Shown in pieces: positions 1-5,750 of a stretch of DNA of 6,080 nucleotides. Within the stretch, counting starts at the first letter, position 1. The number at the start of each line of letters is the position of its first letter. This DNA comes from Acidobacteriota bacterium (GTDB taxonomy: Bacteria > Acidobacteriota > Holophagae > Holophagales > Holophagaceae), in the NCBI GenBank assembly GCA_021778785.1, contig JAJYBX010000133.1, positions 1 through 6,080 on the forward strand, in the 5' to 3' direction. Made by a program: the position numbers and the translations under genes. The notes below the pieces were generated by a model. That model searched no databases. It had not been told where the DNA came from and was given only the letters and a program-made list of their open reading frames with translations.

Positions 1-1
1 C

Positions 2-652
2 GAGGTGGCCGACCTCGCGCCCCGGCTCCAGTCCCTCCTGCTGCGGGTGCTCCAGGAGCGGGAGATCCGCCGGGTGGGTTCCGACCACGCCATCCGGGTG
101 GACGTCCGTTTCGCGGCGGCCACCCACCGCCCCCTGGAGGAACTCGCCGCGGCCGGCGGTTTCCGCCGCGACCTCCTCTTCCGGCTGGAGGGGGCCGTCC
201 TGCGGCTGGCGCCCCTCTCGGCGCGCCGGCACGAATTCCCCTTCCTCGTGCCCCGCCTCGTGGTCCGGGCTGCGGAAGCCGCCCGGCGCCCCGTCCCCGC
301 CCTGGCGCCGGGCCTCCCCCAGGCCCTCGCCCGCCGCCCCTGGCCCGGCAACGTGCGGGAGCTGCTGCATGCCCTGGAGCGCGCCCTCCTGCGCTGCGAA
401 GACGGCCTCCTGAAGCCCCGCCACTTCCCCGAGCTGGACCAGCCCGAGGCCCAGGAGGGCACCTGGGAGGAAGCCACCCGCGCCTTCCAGCGTCGGCTCC
501 TCCTGGAGACCCTCCGCAACCACGGCTTCCAGGCCGCCGAAGCCGCCCGCACCCTCGGCCTCGCCCGCCCCGCCCTCTACACCGCCGCCAAGCGGCTGGG
601 TGTGGATCTGGTGGCGGAGCGGGAGCGATGGCAGCAGGGGGGGCCGGCATGA
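2..652 (+). CDS. Sigma-54-dependent transcriptional activator, Fis-type HTH (5' end outside window)
   Basis: Enhancer-binding protein that uses ATP hydrolysis to open sigma-54 RNA polymerase promoters. The frame is open from the window edge, so the start, any sensory domain, the Walker motifs and the GAFTGA loop lie upstream and cannot be judged. Of 216 visible residues, 1-27 match the end of the Walker B region (LLRVLQE, then RVGS). Sensor I follows at about 34-48 (RFAAATHR). Arginine-finger candidates are R55 and R61 in FRRDLLFRL, where the family usually has FREDLYYRL. Sensor II is WPGNVREL at 114-121. Residues 166-201 form a Fis-type helix-turn-helix (LLLETLRNHG, then AEAARTLGLARPALYTAAKRLG). 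Its TGA at 650-652 overlaps an ATG at 649. Codon use is strongly GC-rich, like the rest of the flanking sequence. Class assignment is firm; the regulated genes are unknown, though the next gene downstream is a natural candidate. Confidence 0.93.
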   Translation, partial: EVADLAPRLQSLLLRVLQEREIRRVGSDHAIRVDVRFAAATHRPLEELAAAGGFRRDLLFRLEGAVLRLAPLSARRHEFPFLVPRLVVRAAEAARRPVPALAPGLPQALARRPWPGNVRELLHALERALLRCEDGLLKPRHFPELDQPEAQEGTWEEATRAFQRRLLLETLRNHGFQAAEAARTLGLARPALYTAAKRLGVDLVAERERWQQGGPA

Positions 653-834
653 GCGGGACAGGCACCCACACCTTTCCAGTCCGCGAGTGGTTTCGCCGGG
701 TACCGTTCTTGCGAGGCTCCCGTCGAGCCGGGGCGCCTTCCAAACACGACCCGCCGCCCCACCGGAGCCGACCCCTCCGCCCTCCCGCCTTCATCCGCTC
801 GGCAGCCCCCGCCCAAGGACAGGAGCCCTCATGA
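649..834 (+). CDS. Doubtful 61-codon reading frame between activator and glycosyltransferase
   Basis: A small frame starts at ATG 649, overlapping the activator stop, and ends at TGA 832-834, overlapping the glycosyltransferase ATG at 831. Both contacts are ATGA overlaps, the layout of translationally coupled genes, and a G-rich stretch at 636-643 could serve as a ribosome binding site. Against it, the predicted peptide is rich in Arg and Pro with no domain, signal peptide or membrane segment. About a quarter of its codons end in A or T, more than in the neighbouring GC-rich genes. An in-frame ATG at 628 would lengthen it. I think it is more likely an untranslated leader that happens to be open. 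Confidence 0.15.
   Translation: MSGTGTHTFPVREWFRRVPFLRGSRRAGAPSKHDPPPHRSRPLRPPAFIRSAAPAQGQEPS
698..713 (+). promoter_or_regulatory. Possible sigma-54 (-24/-12) promoter
   Basis: The sequence GGGTACCGTTCTTGCG matches the sigma-54 consensus TGGCACG-N4-TTGCW at 8 of 12 defined positions. It keeps the essential GG (699-700) and GC (711-712) at the correct 10-base spacing. Transcription would begin near 723-724, leaving a leader of about 107 bases before the ATG at 831. It lies between a sigma-54 activator gene and the glycosyltransferase gene, which makes it more plausible. In GC-rich DNA such matches also occur by chance. Confidence 0.33.
715..729 (+). repeat. Small inverted repeat (5-bp arms)
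   Basis: GGCTC (715-719) and GAGCC (725-729) are complementary around a 5-base loop. It sits at the predicted start point of the candidate sigma-54 promoter. No T-run follows, so it is not a convincing terminator. A short stem like this in GC-rich DNA may be chance. Confidence 0.25.
821..825 (+). promoter_or_regulatory. Ribosome binding site of the glycosyltransferase gene
   Basis: AGGAG lies 5 bases before the ATG at 831. It fixes the start: the same frame is open back to about 600, but that upstream part encodes low-complexity Arg/Pro-rich sequence unlike any glycosyltransferase, whereas residue 4 onward from 831 forms the first beta strand (AIRIVAVKP). Confidence 0.75.
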
Positions 835-3800
835 CGTCAGCCGCCATCCGGATCGTCGCGGTCAAGCCCAAGGGCTATCTGCACTCGGAAACTTTTGCCG
901 AACTGGCGCAGACCTTCCGCGACGCCTTCCAGGCCTTGGGCGCCCCCGCGCAGGTAGCCGAGAACCGGTTCGACCCGGCCGCCGTGAACCTGATTCTGGG
1001 CTGGCATCTGCTCGACAGCACCCAGGAGGCCGCCCTCCCGGCCCAGTGCATCCTCTACAACCTGGAACAGATGGACGAACGGAACCAGCACCTGCGGGAC
1101 CGCCTCGTGCGGCTGTCGGAGCGTTGCGAGATCTGGGACTACAGCCGGCGGAACGTGGAGATCCTCCACCGGGCCGGCATCTCCAAGGGCATCCAGCTCG
1201 TTCCCATCGGGACCATGCCCGGGCTCACCCGCATCCCCGCGGCGCCGAACCAGGACATAGATGTGCTCTTCTACGGATCCATCAACGATCGGCGGCGGCA
1301 CATCCTGGATGCCCTCCAGGCGACTGGGCTCCGCGTCCACACCGCCTTTGGCGTCTACGGCCGGAAGCGGGACGCGCTCATCTCCCGGACCAAGGTGGTG
1401 CTGAACCTCCATTTCTACGAGAGCAGCATCCTCGAGATGGTGCGCCTGTCCTACCTGTGGGCGAACCGGAAGGCCGTGGTGGCCGAGTGCAGGCCTGAGA
1501 CCGACCTGGAAGCCGGTCTGGAGGGGGCCGCCCGGTTCGTCCCCTATGGGCAGCTCGTGGCCGCCTGCCAGGAACTGGTGGCCGACACAGCGGCACGCGC
1601 AACCCTGGAATCCCGGGCCTACGAGATCATGTCCGCCCGGAGCGAGGCGGAGATCCTCCGGAAGGTCCTGGCGGGCGAGGCGGAGATCCTGCCCACCGCC
1701 GAGCCGGCTCCGGCGGAGGACGCCCCCCTCTGCAGCCTGGTCATTCCCGTGTTCAACAAGGTCGAGTACACCCAGCAGTGCGTGGACCAGCTGCGGAAGA
1801 GCACCCCAAACGGCCTCTACGAGCTCATCTTCATCGACAACGCCTCCAGCGACGGCACTCCGGACTACCTGGCCGGCTTGACGGGCCGGGTCCGGCTGAT
1901 CACCAATCCGGACAATCGGGGCTTCGTGGATGCCTGCAACCAGGGCGCCGCCCTGGCGCGGGGCCGGTACCTGGTCTTCCTCAACAACGACACGGCCCCG
2001 CTGCCGGGCTGGCTGGAGGCGCTGGTCGGCATGGCCGAAGGCGATCCCACGGTCGGCGCCGCCGGGGCCCAGCTCGTCTACCCCGACGGGCGGCTCCAGG
2101 AGGCGGGCGGCCTGATCTTCTCGGACGGCAGCGGGTGGAACTTCGGACGGTTCGCAGATCCCCTCGAGCCCACCTACCTGGTCCCCGCCGAGGTGGACTA
2201 CTGCTCCGGTGCGGCCCTCCTGGTGCGCCGCGAGATCTTCGAACGCCTGGGTGGATTCGACCGCCGCTACGCCCCCGCCTATTACGAGGACACCGACCTC
2301 TGCTTCGGCATCCGGAGCCTCGGCTACAAGGTGATGTACTGCCCGTCCTCCACGGTGCTCCACTTCGAAGGGATCACGGCCGGCACGGATCTCTCCAGCG
2401 GCTTCAAGCGCTATCAGGCCATCAACCGGGAGAAGTTCGTGGCGAAGTGGGCCGCGGAGCTCGCCCGCCAGGATCCACCCCCGTCCGTGACGGGACATCC
2501 GCCTGCCACCGCGGATCGCCGCCGGCTGGCCGCCCGCGCCGCGAAGAGCGGCCCGGCCCCCCACATCCTCATCGTCGATCCCTTCCTCCCCCTCCACGAC
2601 CGGGCCTCAGGCTCCTTGCGGCTCTTCCGCATCATCCTGATCCTCCGCGCCCTCAAGTGCGACATCACCTACATCGCACGGAACGGCCTGGGCCAGGAAA
2701 ACTACCAGCGCCAGCTGGAGGCCCTCGGCGTGAAGGTCTACGCCACCGACCCGGAGAAGATGGCCCAGCTGGGCTACCGCTGCGACGCCCCCGCGATCGA
2801 CCTGGGGCGCATCCTCGGCGAGCGGCCCTGCCACCTGGCTTGGCTTTCCTTCTACGACATCGCCGAGCAATACCTCCCCGAGATCCGGCGTTACTCTCCC
2901 GGCACGACCGTGGTGGTGGACACCGTGGACGTGCACTTTCTCCGCGAGACGCGCCAGGCCGAGCTGGCGGGAGACGCGGCGGCCCTGGAGCGGGCGGCCC
3001 GGACCCGCGAGCGTGAGCTTCGGATCTACGCCCAGGCCGACAGGGTGGTGACCGTCACCGAGGCCGACGCCACCGTCCTCCGGGAGGCGGGCCTCACGGT
3101 GCCCACCACCGTCATCCCGAACATCCATCCACCCGTGGAAGAGACTCCCGGCTGGGAGGCCCGGAAGGGGCTGGTCTTCGTCGGGAACTTCAACCACACG
3201 CCGAACATCGACGCGGCCCTCTGGCTGGTCCGCGACATCCTTCCGAAGGTGCGGGCCCTGGTTCCCGGCACGCGCCTGACCATCGTCGGGCCCAATCCGC
3301 CTGCGGAGCTCCAGGCCCTCGCCTCTCCGGCCATCTCGGTAAAAGGCTGGGTCCCGGACACGGCCCCCCACCTCGACGCGGCCCGGGTGTCCGTGGCGCC
3401 GCTCCGGGTGGGTGCCGGCATGAAGGGCAAGGTGGGGGAGGCCCTCTCCCGGGGCCTTCCGGTCGTCACCACGTCCATCGGGGCGGAGGGCATGGGCCTC
3501 GAGGACGGCCGCCACGTCCTGGTCGCCGACGAGGCCGAGGCCTTCGCCTCAGCCGTAGCCCGCCTGCTGCAGGACCGTCCCGCTTGGGAAAGTCAGGCCC
3601 GGGAGGGGCGGACCTTCATCACCGCCGCCTACGGTGTCGAGGGCGTGGGGAAGGTGCTGTGGGAGTTGATGGACACAGCCACGACCTTTCACGTCACTTC
3701 GCAGAAGGCCACCCAGGCATCACCGCAGGCCTCGTGTGGTCTCTGCAAGAAGCCTTCGAAGGAAGTCAGCTCCGGCTATTCGGGTTACGTGGCAGGCACC

Positions 3801-4712
3801 ACCTATGCGATTCACGAATGCCCATGGTGCGACGTCCAGTTCGCCCTGCCGATGCAGGTCCCGCAGGGACTCTATGAAGTAATCTACCAAAATGCTTCGG
3901 TATTGCCGGGTTATGCGCGGTACCACGGTTATGCGGATGACATTTCCGCACAGGAAGATCCTCTTCGATGGTTGGCAGACCAGGAAGATGTCTACTGGTT
4001 CCTCCGCTCAGCGATCTTGGAACTCCCGCTTGGAACAGAGGATCCCATCTTCGAGATCGGCAGCGGTCTGGGCTATCTGACCTTCGCCCTCCGGCGCGCT
4101 GGCTTCAACGCCAGGGGGATCGATCTTTCCGCGACCGCTGTCGAATCGGCCACGCGCCGATTCGGACCTTTCTACGAAGCCATCAGCGCCCAGGATCTAG
4201 CCCAGAGAAGAGCGGGCCAAGCTGCCGCCATTGTCCTTGCGGAAGTCATCGAGCATATCCAGAACCCGGAAGCCCTCATCCGGGAGCTCATCCCCCTCCT
4301 TCGACCAAACGGGGCGCTTCTGCTGACCACCCCCAACAAATCGACGCATGCCACAGATACGATCTGGGATACCGAGAATCCTCCAGTCCATCTCTGGTGG
4401 TTTTCGGAAACCGCCCTGCGAGGTATCGCTGGGAGGCTTGGCCTCGACATAACCTTCTTCGACTTTTCCGAATTCAATGCCCGGCGTTACCCAGGTGTCT
4501 GCAGAAAATCCACTTCCTTTCGGAGGCCATCTTTCCTGGGAGCGTCTGGGGAGGTTCTGTTCACCAAGGATTCCTTCCCGCCTGACTCGCCGCCTGCAGG
4601 GCCAGGGGAGCTTGTGGCCAATTATTACCTGCATCAAAAGCGACCCATGGCCATCCAGCGCTCGGATTCCATGGGTGTCGTACTCCGACCCATGCAATCC
4701 AAGTTTTCCTGA
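831..4712 (+). CDS. Four-module glycosyltransferase-methyltransferase (GT1/CgeB-like + GT2 + GT4 + zinc-ribbon SAM methyltransferase)
   Basis: A 1,293-residue protein with no visible signal peptide or membrane segment, so probably cytoplasmic, building a surface or protein-linked glycan. Residues 1-290 resemble CgeB/GT1-like transferases: YNLEQM near 76-81, DVLFYGSIN at 144-152, NLHFYE at 192-197. Residues 301-545 are a GT2, GT-A-fold transferase: SLVIPVFN at 302-309, D336 in the nucleotide-binding strand, NNDT with D387 as the DxD-type metal site, and EDTD at 486-489 as the probable catalytic base region. Residues 577-948 are a GT4, GT-B-fold transferase: VGNFNHTPN from 784, and GAGMKGKVGEAL from 861 with K865 and E870 of the donor-phosphate site. 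Residues 969-1000 carry two CxxC pairs (C969/C972 and C997/C1000), a zinc-ribbon pattern. Residues 1075-1240 are a class I methyltransferase: EIGSGLG at 1075-1081, D1098 after the second strand, EVIEH at 1138-1142. Donors, acceptor and methylation site cannot be read. GC content drops at the GT4/methyltransferase joint. A separate start at ATG 3669 is possible. Confidence 0.92.
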   Translation: MTSAAIRIVAVKPKGYLHSETFAELAQTFRDAFQALGAPAQVAENRFDPAAVNLILGWHLLDSTQEAALPAQCILYNLEQMDERNQHLRDRLVRLSERCEIWDYSRRNVEILHRAGISKGIQLVPIGTMPGLTRIPAAPNQDIDVLFYGSINDRRRHILDALQATGLRVHTAFGVYGRKRDALISRTKVVLNLHFYESSILEMVRLSYLWANRKAVVAECRPETDLEAGLEGAARFVPYGQLVAACQELVADTAARATLESRAYEIMSARSEAEILRKVLAGEAEILPTAEPAPAEDAPLCSLVIPVFNKVEYTQQCVDQLRKSTPNGLYELIFIDNASSDGTPDYLAGLTGRVRLITNPDNRGFVDACNQGAALARGRYLVFLNNDTAPLPGWLEALVGMAEGDPTVGAAGAQLVYPDGRLQEAGGLIFSDGSGWNFGRFADPLEPTYLVPAEVDYCSGAALLVRREIFERLGGFDRRYAPAYYEDTDLCFGIRSLGYKVMYCPSSTVLHFEGITAGTDLSSGFKRYQAINREKFVAKWAAELARQDPPPSVTGHPPATADRRRLAARAAKSGPAPHILIVDPFLPLHDRASGSLRLFRIILILRALKCDITYIARNGLGQENYQRQLEALGVKVYATDPEKMAQLGYRCDAPAIDLGRILGERPCHLAWLSFYDIAEQYLPEIRRYSPGTTVVVDTVDVHFLRETRQAELAGDAAALERAARTRERELRIYAQADRVVTVTEADATVLREAGLTVPTTVIPNIHPPVEETPGWEARKGLVFVGNFNHTPNIDAALWLVRDILPKVRALVPGTRLTIVGPNPPAELQALASPAISVKGWVPDTAPHLDAARVSVAPLRVGAGMKGKVGEALSRGLPVVTTSIGAEGMGLEDGRHVLVADEAEAFASAVARLLQDRPAWESQAREGRTFITAAYGVEGVGKVLWELMDTATTFHVTSQKATQASPQASCGLCKKPSKEVSSGYSGYVAGTTYAIHECPWCDVQFALPMQVPQGLYEVIYQNASVLPGYARYHGYADDISAQEDPLRWLADQEDVYWFLRSAILELPLGTEDPIFEIGSGLGYLTFALRRAGFNARGIDLSATAVESATRRFGPFYEAISAQDLAQRRAGQAAAIVLAEVIEHIQNPEALIRELIPLLRPNGALLLTTPNKSTHATDTIWDTENPPVHLWWFSETALRGIAGRLGLDITFFDFSEFNARRYPGVCRKSTSFRRPSFLGASGEVLFTKDSFPPDSPPAGPGELVANYYLHQKRPMAIQRSDSMGVVLRPMQSKFS

Positions 4713-4763
4713 CAATCAGCCGCCACACTTGGAAGATCCATCCCATAGGCCCTTCGACATGCA

Positions 4764-4773
4764 GGACATGTCC
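4764..4773. repeat. 10-bp perfect palindrome GGACATGTCC
   Basis: GGACATGTCC reads the same on both strands. It overlaps a wider inverted repeat, GACATG (4756-4761) and CATGTC (4767-4772). It lies between the two genes, about 150 bases before the ATG at 4923, where a dimeric repressor site would be reasonable. A single copy in this window gives no further support. Confidence 0.25.
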
Positions 4774-4911
4774 CCCATCCCGGGCAATTTCGCCAACGCG
4801 AATTTCGTGAATCGGTCCTAGTCTCCTGACCCTGATGCTCAAGCCTGATCCATCGAGTTAAATCGCATCCCAAAACAGGGTTTCCTCTATATCTGAGCTC
4901 CACTTCTTCCC

Positions 4912-4916
4912 AGGGA
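4912..4916 (+). promoter_or_regulatory. Ribosome binding site of the second methyltransferase gene
   Basis: AGGGA sits 6 bases before the ATG at 4923, supporting that codon as the start. Confidence 0.6.
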
Positions 4917-4922
4917 ACAACC

Positions 4923-5672
4923 ATGTCATCCGTCAGCACTTCAAGCCTTGGAAACGATCATGCTCCGGACCGGGGTGCCGCCCTCTGCACGGTCTGCGGT
5001 TCAGCAACATTCACCAGTCGCACCGTCCTCTGGGAACGACTCATCTCCGAATGGCAGCTATCACCAAACGAGATCGTCTACGTCAACCACCAGCAAGGGA
5101 CCTCATGCACGACATGCAACTCGAATCTCAGATCAATAGCACTTGCATCGGCGATACAAATCATCACCCATAGCACCTGCCCCCTGCGTGATCTTGTCTC
5201 CCTGGATGTCATGCAATCGCTCAAAATTCTGGAGATCAATGAGGCCGGCAACTTGAGTCCATACTTGCGCAGTTTGCATGGATACACATTCGGCGCATAT
5301 CCAGAGGTAGATATGCATGATATGCCTTTCGAATCCAATACCTTCGATATCGTCATTCACTCAGACACCTTGGAGCATGTCGCGCATCCAGTTCGTGCCC
5401 TAGCCGAATGCCACCGGGTTCTCCGACCTGGCGGAGCACTCTGCTTCACGGTCCCCATCATCGTGGGCCGGATGACACGCAATCGAACTGGATTGCCTAG
5501 GAGTTACCACGGCAATGAACAGGCCTGTCCAGACGACTATCTCGTCCATACGGAGTTTGGAGCTGACATCTGGACCTACCCCCTGCAGGCGGGGTTCAAG
5601 CGGATTGAGATGGTGGCTCCCGTCTATCCCGCGGCCATCGCGCTGATCGCCCGCAAAGAGCCCGCCATCTGA
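4923..5672 (+). CDS. Class I SAM methyltransferase-like protein with two CxxC pairs
   Basis: A 249-residue soluble protein. The N-terminal part carries C22/C25 (CTVCG) and C62/C65 (CTTCN), a likely zinc-binding fold found at the front of several sugar-related methyltransferases. Residues 101-200 have the shape of a Methyltransf_11 domain: strand KILEI at 101-105, then DMPFESNTFDIVIHSDTLEH ending at 152, and HRVLRPGGALCFTVP at 164-178 (motif III/post-III). The SAM-binding loop is unusual: after E104 comes INEAGNLSPYL instead of the classic GxGxG, so either the family binds SAM with a modified loop or activity is altered. The substrate is unknown; its position after a glycan-building enzyme suggests a sugar. 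The gene follows the glycosyltransferase on the same strand after 210 bases, so co-transcription is uncertain. Most of it is low in GC, but the last 30 codons return to GC-rich usage. Confidence 0.82.
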   Translation: MSSVSTSSLGNDHAPDRGAALCTVCGSATFTSRTVLWERLISEWQLSPNEIVYVNHQQGTSCTTCNSNLRSIALASAIQIITHSTCPLRDLVSLDVMQSLKILEINEAGNLSPYLRSLHGYTFGAYPEVDMHDMPFESNTFDIVIHSDTLEHVAHPVRALAECHRVLRPGGALCFTVPIIVGRMTRNRTGLPRSYHGNEQACPDDYLVHTEFGADIWTYPLQAGFKRIEMVAPVYPAAIALIARKEPAI

Positions 5673-5684
5673 CCCCTTGCCCAG

Positions 5685-5696
5685 GGCAGGCCTGCC
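5685..5696. repeat. 12-bp perfect palindrome after the second methyltransferase gene
   Basis: GGCAGGCCTGCC is identical on both strands and begins 13 bases after the stop codon. As RNA it could fold only into a short stem (GGCA/TGCC with a 4-base loop) and no T-run follows, so a role as an intrinsic terminator is doubtful. Its place between convergent genes makes a transcription-end function conceivable. Confidence 0.35.
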
Positions 5697-5733
5697 GTCG
5701 GATGCCTTCATCCTCCCGCTTCCCCGGCACAGG

Positions 5734-5750
5734 TGAGGGGGACCCCCTTA
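5734..5750 (+). terminator. Possible hairpin at the junction of convergent genes
   Basis: TGAGGGG (5734-5740) pairs with CCCCTTA (5744-5750) across a 3-base loop, seven pairs including one G-U on the plus-strand RNA. The right arm includes the mutL stop codon. No U-run follows on either strand, so this is a weak candidate for terminating the methyltransferase transcript. Confidence 0.25.

Larger units (their letters stand above)
4713..4922. other. Intergenic gap of 210 bases with no recognised gene
   Basis: The three plus-strand frames and the reverse strand show no recognisable protein, and the frames that cross it are extensions of shadows of the neighbouring genes. It holds one 10-bp palindrome, a weak 5-bp hairpin (TTCGC at 4789-4793 with GCGAA at 4798-4802) and the ribosome binding site of the next gene. 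AT-rich patches (TTAAAT at 4858, TATATC at 4888) lack a matching -35 box, so I do not call a promoter. The length suggests the second methyltransferase has its own promoter here, but this is not visible. Confidence 0.5.
3669..5580. other. Lower-GC segment, probable recombined or acquired DNA
   Basis: Hand counts of single 60-base lines give 75% GC at 2461-2520, 83% at 3361-3420 and 70% at 3601-3660. They then fall to 58% at 3661-3720, 55% at 3841-3900, 47% at 5101-5160 and 42% at 5281-5340, and return to 67% at 5581-5640. Codons that are scarce in the flanks, such as ATA, AAT and CAA, become common. The left edge coincides with the joint between the GT4 and methyltransferase modules; the right edge falls in the last 30 codons of the second methyltransferase. 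No transposase, integrase, terminal repeat or tRNA gene marks either edge. Edges are good to perhaps 50 bases. Confidence 0.65.

Noticed and set aside
600..830. Upstream in-frame extension of the glycosyltransferase
   Set aside because: The added 77 residues are low-complexity, overlap the activator gene, and have no good ribosome binding site, while ATG 831 has AGGAG at 5 bases.
837..2597. Long reverse-strand open frame of 586 codons opposite the glycosyltransferase
   Set aside because: It lies wholly antisense to well-supported GT domains, is rich in Gly, Val, Glu and Arg with no recognisable motif, and is expected in GC-rich DNA where stop codons are rare on the opposite strand.
1778..3016. 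Plus-strand 412-codon frame in another phase
   Set aside because: Overlaps the GT2 and GT4 modules and encodes an Arg/Pro/Gly-rich sequence without any domain.
2607..3515. Second long reverse-strand frame of 302 codons
   Set aside because: Antisense to the GT4 domain, low-complexity composition, no motif; a GC-driven shadow.
4477..4821. Possible frameshifted continuation of the large protein in another phase
   Set aside because: The original frame keeps methyltransferase-like sequence to the end (GEVLFTKD, NYYLHQKRP) and the alternative phase shows no family motif, so no frameshift is needed.
4858..4893. AT-rich patches as a sigma-70 promoter for the second methyltransferase
   Set aside because: The -10-like strings TTAAAT and TATATC match only 4 of 6 positions each and have no recognisable -35 at 16-18 bases.
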